Assembly (NCBI GenBank): GCA_046726955.1
Contig: JBKPBQ010000319.1
Coordinates: 1 to 19,946 of the forward strand
Direction of reading: 5' to 3'
Length of the DNA stretch: 19,946 nucleotides
DNA from: CAVPGH01 sp046726955
GTDB lineage: Bacteria > Acidobacteriota > Vicinamibacteria > Fen-336
The translations under genes were made by a program, and so were the position numbers. Under the pieces are notes generated by a model, which did not search any database, was not told where the DNA came from, and saw only the letters and a program-made list of their open reading frames with translations. Each line of letters begins with the position of its first letter. The first letter of the stretch is position 1. Below, in pieces: positions 1-6,627 of this stretch.

Positions 1-913
1 CGAGCAGCTGGATCAGGTCCTTCGTGCTCTTGTGGCGGCGATCGGTCTTGTTGTAGCCCCAGGAGTTGTTGATCGTCTCGCACATCTCGAGCGGCAGCTC
101 GCCGATCTCCGAGCCTTCGTTGAAGCTCGAGGTCTTCTGCCCGGGCAGGTCCTTCTCGAACATCTGGAAGTCCTCGCCGGGGAACGGCTTTCGATGGTGG
201 TTGCTGCCCACGAGCGCGGCCGGCTGCAGCCGGTGGATGAGCGAGTACGTCTTCTCGAGCCGCCAGTCGGCTTCCGGCTTGTCCCACCAGCCGTCGAACC
301 AGATCCCGCCGACCGGCCCGTACCCGGTGAGCAGCTCCTCGAGCTGCGCGTCCATGTAGTCGAGGTAGCGGTTCCACTCTCCCTGCTCGGGGCGGCCCGC
401 GTCGCGTCCCGTTCGCCCGCGCGGGAAGTAGTCGGGATGGTGCCAGTCGAGCTGGGAGTGGTAGAAGAAGAGCCGGATCCCCTGCTTGCGGCACTCGTCG
501 GCGAGCATCTTCAGGACGTCCTTCTTGTAGGGCGTGCGGTCGACGACGTCCCAGTCCGAGACCTTCGAGTCCCACATCGCGAAGCCATCGTGGTGCTTGC
601 TCGTGATCGTGATGTAGCGCATGCCCGCGGCCTTGGCGAGCGAGACCCACTCCGCGGGATCGAAGGCCACGGGGTTGAAGAAGCCGGGAAGCTTCTCGTA
701 CTCGGCCACGCGGATCTTGCGGTTGTTCATCACCCACTCGCCGTCCCCGAGCACGCTGTAGACGCCCCAGTGCACGAAGAGGCCGAACTTCGCGTCCTGG
801 AACCAGGCCCGCGCGGCGAGGTTCTCGGGGGCCGGAGCATAGGCGCAATCTCCGGCGACCGCGAAAGAGGCGAGAGCGAGAAGGGCGCTGAGCGCGAGAA
901 GGCTCCGGGTCAT
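1..913 (-). CDS. Secreted alpha-L-fucosidase, GH29 family (partial, C-terminus beyond window edge)
   Basis: Hydrolyses terminal alpha-L-fucose from glycans outside the cytoplasm. The visible 304 residues begin with a signal peptide (about residues 1-21, positive start then an Ala/Leu core ending AVAG). GH29 landmarks follow: KFGLFVHWG at 42-50, SKHHDGFAMW at 105-114, and GGIWFDGWW at about 202-210, whose Asp207 is the expected catalytic nucleophile. The end of the catalytic domain and any C-terminal beta-domain lie beyond base 1. The ATG at 911-913 is chosen because GGAGGT lies about five bases upstream and the signal peptide starts there. It is divergent from the dehydrogenase at 1112. A role in feeding deoxy-sugar catabolism is inferred from the rhamnulokinase operon and sugar transporter in the same window. 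Family assignment is secure; the exact linkage cleaved cannot be read from the sequence. Confidence 0.93.
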   Translation of the reverse strand, partial: MTRSLLALSALLALASFAVAGDCAYAPAPENLAARAWFQDAKFGLFVHWGVYSVLGDGEWVMNNRKIRVAEYEKLPGFFNPVAFDPAEWVSLAKAAGMRYITITSKHHDGFAMWDSKVSDWDVVDRTPYKKDVLKMLADECRKQGIRLFFYHSQLDWHHPDYFPRGRTGRDAGRPEQGEWNRYLDYMDAQLEELLTGYGPVGGIWFDGWWDKPEADWRLEKTYSLIHRLQPAALVGSNHHRKPFPGEDFQMFEKDLPGQKTSSFNEGSEIGELPLEMCETINNSWGYNKTDRRHKSTKDLIQLL

Positions 914-986
914 CGGACCTCCAGGGAAAGGGGCGACGGCGAGTCTAGCAGCCGCGCTCACCACCCGGCTACGAGTCGCCGTCTTC

Positions 987-1016
987 TTGACCGCGGGACC
1001 GCGAACGCCGTAGAGT
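987..1016 (+). promoter_or_regulatory. Candidate sigma-70 promoter for the dehydrogenase
   Basis: TTGACC (987-992) is followed after 18 bases by TAGAGT (1011-1016), matching five and four of six consensus bases. It lies in the 198-base gap between the divergent fucosidase and dehydrogenase genes and would give a leader of about 90 bases before the ATG at 1112. On the other strand, TAGACT (947-942) could be a -10 for the fucosidase, but I see no good -35 for it. Confidence 0.4.
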
Positions 1017-1111
1017 CGGCACTCGGTGCGCCGCGTTCTCCTCGCCATGGCTTGCCGGCGCTCTTCGCCCTGGCGGCGGCCGTCGCGTCTGGCGGCGCGG
1101 GCGGCCGCGTG

Positions 1112-2155
1112 ATGAAGGCTCTGCGGATCGTCGAGGCGGGCCGTACCGAGATCGTGGACATCGCCGAGCCAGCGCCGCCGGGACCGGGCGACGTTCTCCT
1201 CCGCGTGGCCGTGGTCGGGCTCTGCGGGACCGACCTCAACACCTTCCGCGGCCGCAACCCGCTCGTGACCTACCCCCGCATCCCCGGGCACGAGGTGAGC
1301 GCGATCGTCGAGGCCTGCGGCCCTTCCGTCGGCGACGCCCTCCCTTCCGGCACTCCCGTGTTCGTCGTGCCCTACAACCCCTGCCGCCGGTGCACGGCCT
1401 GCCGGCAGGGGCGCTTCAACACCTGCCGCGACAACGAGACGCTCGGCGTGCAGCGCGACGGAGCGGGCACGGAGAAGATCGTCGTGCCGGCGGACCGCCT
1501 GCTCACCCGCGAGGGGCTGTCGCTCGGATCGATGGCGCTCGTCGAGCCCCTGACCGTCGGCTACCACGCCGCGGAGCGCGCGCGCGTGGCTCCAGGGGAC
1601 GCGGTCGCCGTCTTCGGCTGCGGCGGCGTCGGGGTGGGGGCGATCGCGGCGGCGGCCCGGCGGGGGGGACGCGTGGTCGCGATCGACGTGGACGATCGCA
1701 AGCTCGAGCTCGCCCGGCGCGCAGGAGCCGCCGAAGCCGTCAACTCGAAGACGCGCGACGTGCACGAAGCGCTGCTGGCGCTCACGGGCGGTGATGGCCC
1801 GCTCGTCGTGATCGACGCGGTGGGAGTCCCCGCCACGGTGCGGGCGGCGGTCGAGGAGGTCGCCTTCGCTGGCCGCGTCGTCTTCCTGGGCTACACGCCC
1901 GAGGAGGTGAAGCTCCGGACGAAGCTCTTCGTCCAGAAGGAGCTCGACGTCCTCGGGACGCGCAACGCGAACCCGTCGGACTTCGCTCCGGTGGCGGCGA
2001 TGCTGGCGGAGCGGCCGGACCTCGCCGACGCGCTGGTCACGCGGGTGGTTGCGCTCGAGGAAGCGGGAACGGCGCTCGCCGAGTGGAGCGCCGATCCCGC
2101 AGGCGTGAGCAAGATCCACGTGGACGTCGGCGGCGTGCTATCGTCGAAGGGATGA
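1112..2155 (+). CDS. Zinc-dependent medium-chain (MDR) alcohol/polyol dehydrogenase
   Basis: A 347-residue NAD(P)-dependent dehydrogenase of the threonine/sorbitol dehydrogenase type. The GroES-like N-terminal domain carries the catalytic zinc site (Cys38 in GLCGTD, His60-Glu61 in PGHE, Glu145 in LVEP). It also has the four-cysteine structural zinc lobe (Cys91, 94, 97, 105). A Rossmann domain follows with GCGGVGVGA at 169-177 and an acidic IDVDD end at about 191-195, which suggests NAD preference. The ATG at 1112 begins the conserved MKALRI start; a GTG directly before it is an alternative, and no strong ribosome binding site is visible. Its stop overlaps the next start (ATGA at 2152-2155). 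By context it may oxidise a sugar acid or polyol, for example in fucose or galactonate metabolism, but the substrate cannot be deduced. Confidence 0.92.
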   Translation: MKALRIVEAGRTEIVDIAEPAPPGPGDVLLRVAVVGLCGTDLNTFRGRNPLVTYPRIPGHEVSAIVEACGPSVGDALPSGTPVFVVPYNPCRRCTACRQGRFNTCRDNETLGVQRDGAGTEKIVVPADRLLTREGLSLGSMALVEPLTVGYHAAERARVAPGDAVAVFGCGGVGVGAIAAAARRGGRVVAIDVDDRKLELARRAGAAEAVNSKTRDVHEALLALTGGDGPLVVIDAVGVPATVRAAVEEVAFAGRVVFLGYTPEEVKLRTKLFVQKELDVLGTRNANPSDFAPVAAMLAERPDLADALVTRVVALEEAGTALAEWSADPAGVSKIHVDVGGVLSSKG

Positions 2156-2373
2156 CGCCCCGCCGGCGACGGCTCGTCGCGTTCTTGTGCCTGGTCGCGC
2201 TCGTCGGCGCGGCCCTCGCCGTCCACGATCCAGGCGCGTGGGCCCTCGACGCGCTCTCTCCAGTCCTGTCGGCGAGCCTCGTCGTCGTTCCGCGGTGTCC
2301 TCCCCCCGATCCTTCTCCGCCGCCGGTCCTCCTCGCTCGCGACGCGGGCTCGCGAGCGCCTCCCCTCGCCTAA
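2152..2373 (+). CDS. Small exported or membrane-anchored hypothetical protein (73 aa)
   Basis: A short gene whose ATG overlaps the stop of the upstream dehydrogenase in an ATGA, implying translational coupling. The product starts with a basic stretch (MTPRRRRL), then a hydrophobic core (about residues 8-23, FLCLVALVGAALA), which looks like a signal peptide or membrane anchor. The remainder contains a second hydrophobic patch (LSASLVVV) and a proline-rich tail. I recognise no family. The case for being real rests on the overlapping start and the signal-like N-terminus; lack of a recognisable domain and the high-GC background make it less than certain. Confidence 0.5.
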   Translation: MTPRRRRLVAFLCLVALVGAALAVHDPGAWALDALSPVLSASLVVVPRCPPPDPSPPPVLLARDAGSRAPPLA

Positions 2374-2390
2374 CGCAGTCCACGATCCGC

Positions 2391-2408
2391 GGCCGTCTCC
2401 GGACGGCC
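2391..2408 (+). other. Stem-loop with a UCCG (UNCG-type) tetraloop
   Basis: A perfect 7-bp stem (GGCCGTC/GACGGCC) closes a TCCG loop on a C-G pair, an unusually stable RNA hairpin class. It lies 17 bases after the stop at 2373 and before the next small gene. A second hairpin, GGTCCG/CGGACC with a 6-base loop, follows at 2430-2447. Neither is followed by a T-run, so a classical intrinsic terminator is not supported. They could be transcript 3'-end or stability elements separating 2152-2373 from 2470-2661. Confidence 0.4.
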
Positions 2409-2469
2409 CTGGCTCCACCAGTAGGCCCCGGTCCGTCGTCCCGGACCACGGGGAGGGGGAAGGAAGACG

Positions 2470-2661
2470 ATGGACGCAAGACTGCGTCGCCTCCTGCTGT
2501 GCGTCGTCCTCGAGATGGGAGCGCTCGCGGGAGTGCCCATGCGCCCGGAGGAGATCCGCAAGCTGCTCGAGATGATGGCGGGGCCGAAGACCGTGGACGT
2601 CGCACGGTCGGAGGACGCTCGCGCCGACGGCGACCCGGAGCGCGAGCCGGCCGGGGAATGA
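2470..2661 (+). CDS. Small conserved-looking hypothetical protein (63 aa)
   Basis: Starts at an ATG preceded by a purine-rich Shine-Dalgarno tract (a GGGGAGGGGGAAGGAAG stretch ending a few bases upstream). The protein has a helical, partly hydrophobic N-terminus (MDARLRRLLLCVVLEMGALAG), then PMRPEEIRKLLEMMAGPK, then a charged tail rich in Asp, Glu and Arg. The balanced amphipathic composition differs from the Arg/Ala/Pro-rich junk typical of false frames in this DNA, which supports a real gene. It converges on the M24 peptidase gene, with six bases between the stops. I do not recognise a function; a small cytoplasmic helper protein is the most that can be said. Confidence 0.55.
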   Translation: MDARLRRLLLCVVLEMGALAGVPMRPEEIRKLLEMMAGPKTVDVARSEDARADGDPEREPAGE

Positions 2662-2667
2662 CGCGCG

Positions 2668-4038
2668 CTACCGGACGAGGTGATACCGAGTCTGGCGTTC
2701 GAGCACCCACGACGCGCGACCCGACTCGTCCACCACCACGTCTTCCTCCTGGGCCGAGCGGACGCCCTGTCCGCCCCATTCGGAAACGGGAGTCGTGGCC
2801 TGCAGTTCGATCGAGAACCAGGTGGAAGGAAGGACCTGGACCTCGCCCCGGCCGGGCACGGGCTCCTGCCGGTCCCAGAGGCCGATCAGAGGCCCGGCGC
2901 CGTGCCCGTGGTCGCCGATGGGGTGAGTGTAGACGCTTCCGTCGATGCCGGCGGCCCGCATCGCGGCGAGGGTGTCGAGCAGCACCTCGTTGCCAGTGCG
3001 TCCGGGCCTCAGCCGTTCGATCAGGAGGTCCTGCAGCCGGTTCGAGTTCGCGAGCGCTTCGCGCAGCCCGGCCGGGGCGTCCGTCTCTCCGGTCTGGAGG
3101 ACGTAGCCGACGTGCTGGGTGTCGGTGGCGAGGCCCATCGCCTTCACCCCGAAGTCGGTGTGCAGGTGGTCGCCGCGCTCGATCACGACCGGCGCGCGGT
3201 CCGCGGTGGCGGTGAACGCGTCTGGAACCATTCCCGGCCGCTGTACGCTCACGGACGGAGGGAACCACTCGCCCATCCCGAGGTCGCGGACCTGTTGGCG
3301 CAGCCACCACTGCACGTCCTCGGTGGTGGTGCGGCCGGGGGTGATGACCTCGCTCGAGAACGCCCGGGCGATGAGCGCGTGCACGACCTGCATCAGGTGC
3401 CGATACGTCGGGAGCATCTCGGGCAGGCGCACCGAGACGTACTCGAGCGCCATCTCTTCCGCGCGCACCGTGCGGCTCGTCCAGGGACCGAGGGCGGCCG
3501 CGAGCTGCTCCCACTCCCCGACGCTCAGGCCGTCCGCGAAGGCGTGGGTCTGCGAGATGTCGATGGCGATCCGCGCCGGCTGCTTCTCGTCGACGAGCTT
3601 CCGCAGGAGCGCCCACTGGCCCTGGCCCCAGAGCTCCCGGTTCTCGACCGTGAGGTCGCGGTAGACCTGGTAGAGGCCGCCGTTCGAGCCTCCGCCCAGG
3701 GCGAGCCGCTCCACTCCACCTTCGGCCCCGCGGTCATAGAAGACGAGGATGGTGCGGCGGCGCGCTGCCATCACCGAGGGCGACGCGAGCGCGAAGAAGA
3801 CGGGGTCCTCGTTGTACTCGCGGCAGACTACGATCCACATCGCCACCCCGTGCCGCCGCATGACTTCGGGGAGCACGCGCTCGAGGCGGAGCTTCAGCCA
3901 CTCCTGCCGGATGCGGTCCTGCTCGCGCACGGAGGGCAGCGGCGGGGGCATGGGCACCGACGGATGCCGGGGCGCGGCGACGAGCGGCGCGGCCAGGAAC
4001 GCGACGAGGAGCGCCCGGGCCGTCGAGGAGAGCTTCAT
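2668..4038 (-). CDS. Secreted M24-family metallopeptidase (Xaa-Pro aminopeptidase-like)
   Basis: A 456-residue protein with a signal peptide (about residues 1-22, ending VAA). A creatinase-like N-terminal domain runs to about residue 200 and includes WIVVCREYNEDPVFFALA. The pita-bread metallopeptidase domain follows. The expected dinuclear metal ligands are visible: Asp295 in HTDFGV, Asp306 in ATDTQH, His377 in GDHGHG, Glu411 in SIELQ and a Glu at 431-432 in AQEEDVVV. Family members remove N-terminal residues preceding proline, or hydrolyse related substrates. The signal peptide places this one in the periplasm or outside. The ATG at 4036-4038 is chosen for the signal peptide and a GAGG about nine bases upstream. 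It is divergent from the sugar operon, and a possible TAGAAT -10 lies at 4077-4072. It ends convergently six bases from the small gene before it. True peptide substrates are not predictable. Confidence 0.88.
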   Translation of the reverse strand: MKLSSTARALLVAFLAAPLVAAPRHPSVPMPPPLPSVREQDRIRQEWLKLRLERVLPEVMRRHGVAMWIVVCREYNEDPVFFALASPSVMAARRRTILVFYDRGAEGGVERLALGGGSNGGLYQVYRDLTVENRELWGQGQWALLRKLVDEKQPARIAIDISQTHAFADGLSVGEWEQLAAALGPWTSRTVRAEEMALEYVSVRLPEMLPTYRHLMQVVHALIARAFSSEVITPGRTTTEDVQWWLRQQVRDLGMGEWFPPSVSVQRPGMVPDAFTATADRAPVVIERGDHLHTDFGVKAMGLATDTQHVGYVLQTGETDAPAGLREALANSNRLQDLLIERLRPGRTGNEVLLDTLAAMRAAGIDGSVYTHPIGDHGHGAGPLIGLWDRQEPVPGRGEVQVLPSTWFSIELQATTPVSEWGGQGVRSAQEEDVVVDESGRASWVLERQTRYHLVR

Positions 4039-4071
4039 GGTCGAAGACCTCGCGGGGAGAGCCGGCGCGGC

Positions 4072-4126
4072 ATTCTAGCCGAAGGCGCCGCGGCCGCTTG
4101 AACGGCCGCGCCATTGACGCTACAAG
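4072..4126. promoter_or_regulatory. Divergent promoter region with an 8-bp dyad operator candidate
   Basis: The 95-base gap between the M24 peptidase (-) and Gfo/Idh (+) genes contains a perfect inverted repeat, CGCGGCCG (4089-4096) and CGGCCGCG (4103-4110), around the 6-base spacer CTTGAA. Rightward, TTGAAC (4098-4103), 17 bases, then TACAAG (4121-4126) form a candidate promoter ending seven bases before the ATG at 4134. Leftward, TTCAAG (4102-4097), 19 bases and TAGAAT (4077-4072) form a candidate for the peptidase. Both -35 elements fall inside the dyad, the position expected for a repressor operator. The dyad could instead be a chance GC palindrome in GC-rich DNA. Confidence 0.4.
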
Positions 4127-4133
4127 TCGGTCC

Positions 4134-5123
4134 ATGCGCCGGCTCGACACCGTCCGCTGGGGGCTCGTGGGCTGCGGCGACATCGCGGAGAAGCGGGTCG
4201 CTCCCGCGCTGCGCGGGTCTCCCGGGAGCACCCTCGCCGCCGTGGCCCGCGCCCAGGCGGACAAGGCGGCGGACTTCGCGGCCCGCCACGGAGCGGGCCG
4301 ATCCTACGCGGACTGGCGCGACCTCGTGCGCGACGACGGGATCGACGCCGTGTACGTGGCGACGCCGGTGCGCCTGCACGCGGAGCAGGCGGTGGCGGCG
4401 GCCGAGGCCGGCAAGCACGTGCTCGTCGAGAAGCCGATGGCGCTCGACCCCGCGTCCTGCGAGCGCATGATCGCGGCGGCCCGGTCGCACGGCGTGCGGC
4501 TCGGAGTCGCCTACTACCGCCACCACTATCCGCTCGTGCGCCGGCTCCGCGCGCTCCTCGACTCCGGGGAGCTCGGCGACCCCGTGCTCGCCCAGATGCA
4601 GGCCTTCGAGCCCTTCGATCCCGGCCCCGGCCACCCGCGCGCCTGGCTCCTGCGCCGCTCCGAGTCGGGGGGCGGGCCCATGGCCGACTTCGGCTGCCAC
4701 CGCGTCGAAGTGCTCCTGGACCTCCTGGGGCCGCTCCTCCGCGCGCAGGGTGCGTCGTGCCGCGCGCGGTTCCGGGAGCGCGAGGTCGAGGACACCTGCC
4801 TCGCCACGCTGCGCTTCCGCAGCGGGGCCTCGGCGGTGATCGCGGTGACGCACGCGGCCTACGAGCGCCGGGATACGCTCGAGATCTACGCCACGCGGGG
4901 CTCGGCGCACGTGGACGTCCTCAACGCGGGGACGGTGCGGCTCGTGACCGCGTCCGGCGTGCGCGAAGAGCACCATCCGCCCCACGCCAACCTGCACCAG
5001 CCGCTCGTCGAGGACTTCGTGGCCGCGCTGCGCGAGGGGCGCGAGCCCGTGGTCACGGGCGCGGTCGGGCTGGAGGTCGCGCGCGCGGTCGAGATGATCT
5101 ACCGGGAGAGCGGAGCGTCGTGA
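4134..5123 (+). CDS. Gfo/Idh/MocA-family NAD(P)-dependent oxidoreductase
   Basis: A 329-residue dehydrogenase acting on sugars, inositols or related polyols. The N-terminal Rossmann fold has GLVGCGDIAEK (10-20). The family signature LVEKPMAL (about 97-104) provides the catalytic Lys100. The C-terminal alpha/beta domain carries GGGPMADFGCHRVEVLLDLLG (about 179-199) with the expected Asp185 and His189. The ATG at 4134 is preferred over an upstream TTG at 4098, because the upstream codons (including MNGRAIDATS) overlap promoter-like DNA and the family fold starts at about residue 7. No Shine-Dalgarno precedes the ATG. It is first in an operon and overlaps the rhamnulokinase start by four bases (GTGA). 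The substrate is unknown; a sugar related to rhamnose or fucose metabolism is inferred from the operon. Confidence 0.9.
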   Translation: MRRLDTVRWGLVGCGDIAEKRVAPALRGSPGSTLAAVARAQADKAADFAARHGAGRSYADWRDLVRDDGIDAVYVATPVRLHAEQAVAAAEAGKHVLVEKPMALDPASCERMIAAARSHGVRLGVAYYRHHYPLVRRLRALLDSGELGDPVLAQMQAFEPFDPGPGHPRAWLLRRSESGGGPMADFGCHRVEVLLDLLGPLLRAQGASCRARFREREVEDTCLATLRFRSGASAVIAVTHAAYERRDTLEIYATRGSAHVDVLNAGTVRLVTASGVREEHHPPHANLHQPLVEDFVAALREGREPVVTGAVGLEVARAVEMIYRESGAS

Positions 5124-6613
5124 GCGCGCCGGCCCTGCGCGTCGCCCTCGATCTCGGCGCGGGCAGCGGCCGGGCCCTCGTCGGCCGGACGGGAGAGGAC
5201 GGAGTCCGCCTCGAGGAGGTGCACCGCTTCCACTACGCACCGCGGCTCCACGACGGCCACCTGCGCTGGGACTTCGCTCGGCTGCTGGAAGGCGTCGACG
5301 AGGGACTGCGGCGGGCGCGGCGCGCCGCTGCGGAGCACGGGATGCATCTGCAGTCGGTGGGCGTCGATTCGTGGGGAGTGGACTACGGGCTCGTCGACGC
5401 CAGTGGCCGGCTCCTGGAGGACCCGATCGCCTACCGCGACGGGCGCACCGACGGCGTCATGGAGCAGGTCTTCGCCCGCGTGCCGCGCGCCGAGATCTTC
5501 GAGCGCACGGGCATCCAGCTCCTGCCGTTCAATACGCTCTTCCAGCTCTACGCACATGTTCGCTCCGGGCTGCCCCGAGGCGCGGCGCGCCTCCTCATGA
5601 TCCCCGACCTCTGCCACCACCACCTCTGCGGCTCCGTGGTCAGCGAGGCCACGAACGCGTCCACGACGCAGCTCCTCGACGCGCGCGGCGGCGGCTGGGC
5701 GGGAGTGCTCTTCGACCGGCTGGATCTGCCGCGCGGCCTGATGCCGGAGATCGTGGCTGCGGGGACGACGCTGGGCGGACTCCGGCCGGAGCGGCAAGCG
5801 GCTCTCGGGCTGGGACCGCTCGCGGTCGTCGCCCCCGCCACGCACGACACCGGCAGCGCGGTGGCGGGCACGCCGCTCGAGCCGGGGTGGGGGTTCCTCT
5901 CGTCGGGCACGTGGTCGCTCCTGGGGGTCGAGCGCGAGGGGCCGCTCCTCGGCGAGGCCGTAGCCCGCGCGAACTTCACGAACGAGGCAGGAGCCTTCGG
6001 CACCGTGCGCTTCCTGAAGAACGTCATGGGCCTCTGGCTCCTCGAGGCGTCGCGGCGCGAGTGGGAGGCGGCGGCGGGCGGAGGCCCCCTGCTCGCGTCG
6101 CTCCTGGAGCGGGTGGCCAGCGTCCCCGGGTTCGTGGGCTTCGTCTTCCCCGACGACCCCCGCTTCCTCCACCCGTCGAGCATGATCACCGAGTTGCGCG
6201 ATGCGCTCCGCGAGACGGGGCAGTCGCCGCCTGTCGATCCCGTGCTCCTGGCCAAGGTCGTGCTCGACTCGCTCGCCCTGCGCTACGCTTCGGTGGTGGA
6301 GACGCTCGAGGCGCTCACCGGCCGTCCCGTGCCCGGCGTGCACGTGGTGGGGGGCGGCGCGCGCAACGACTACCTGAACCAGGCCACGGCCGACGCCACG
6401 GGACGTCCGGTGATCGCGGGGCCGGTGGAGGCGACGGCGGCGGGGAACCTGCTCGTGCAGGCGGTGGCGGCGGGGGACGTGCCCTCGCTCGCCGAAGGGC
6501 GCCGCCGTCTCGCGGCCTCGGCGCGGCTCCTGCGCTACGAGCCGCAGCGGACCGGCGAGTGGCAGGAAGCGGCACGGATCTATCGGGACTTGGAGGCGCG
6601 CGGCAGCGCCTGA
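5120..6613 (+). CDS. rhaB: Rhamnulokinase (FGGY carbohydrate kinase family)
   Basis: Phosphorylates L-rhamnulose to L-rhamnulose-1-phosphate in the cytoplasm. The 497-residue protein matches the usual FGGY length of just under 500. Motifs in order: ATP phosphate loop DLGAGSGR (11-18), SVGVDSWGVDYGLVD (79-93), YRDGRTDG (105-112), GIQLLPFNTLFQL (131-143), EATNASTTQL (176-185), and ATHDTGSAVAG (240-250) with the likely catalytic base Asp243. SSGTWSLLGVE (261-271) and a C-terminal adenosine-motif glycine stretch (GGGARNDYLNQATAD) follow. The PFNTLFQL and NASTTQL blocks are typical of rhamnulokinase rather than xylulokinase or glycerol kinase; L-fuculokinase is the closest alternative. It starts at a GTG overlapping the preceding stop, implying translational coupling. 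The isomerase and aldolase of the pathway are not in the window. Confidence 0.87.
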   Translation: MSAPALRVALDLGAGSGRALVGRTGEDGVRLEEVHRFHYAPRLHDGHLRWDFARLLEGVDEGLRRARRAAAEHGMHLQSVGVDSWGVDYGLVDASGRLLEDPIAYRDGRTDGVMEQVFARVPRAEIFERTGIQLLPFNTLFQLYAHVRSGLPRGAARLLMIPDLCHHHLCGSVVSEATNASTTQLLDARGGGWAGVLFDRLDLPRGLMPEIVAAGTTLGGLRPERQAALGLGPLAVVAPATHDTGSAVAGTPLEPGWGFLSSGTWSLLGVEREGPLLGEAVARANFTNEAGAFGTVRFLKNVMGLWLLEASRREWEAAAGGGPLLASLLERVASVPGFVGFVFPDDPRFLHPSSMITELRDALRETGQSPPVDPVLLAKVVLDSLALRYASVVETLEALTGRPVPGVHVVGGGARNDYLNQATADATGRPVIAGPVEATAAGNLLVQAVAAGDVPSLAEGRRRLAASARLLRYEPQRTGEWQEAARIYRDLEARGSA

Positions 6614-6627
6614 CGGGGGGGGAAGCG

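Noticed and set aside
141..168. Degenerate first ABC signature or riboswitch-like folds near 15044-15207
   Set aside because: I looked for SAM or cobalamin riboswitch features before the MetE-like gene and saw none in the 164-base gap (15044-15207); the SLRMAEQ signature in the transporter ATPase is normal variation for its family.
32..1111. Long open frame on the + strand running into the dehydrogenase
   Set aside because: It is the complement of the fucosidase gene; the minus strand shows clear GH29 motifs and a signal peptide, while the plus reading is Arg/Val/Glu-rich without motifs. The dehydrogenase itself begins at 1112.
2138..3616. 492-codon open frame on the - strand over the M24 peptidase and small genes
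   Set aside because: Arg/Pro/Gly-rich, no motifs; it overlaps the peptidase in another frame of the same strand and is a by-product of high GC.
4098..4133. TTG start at 4098 for the Gfo/Idh gene
   Set aside because: It would lie inside the dyad/-35 region and add residues with no family support; the ATG at 4134 fits the fold start.
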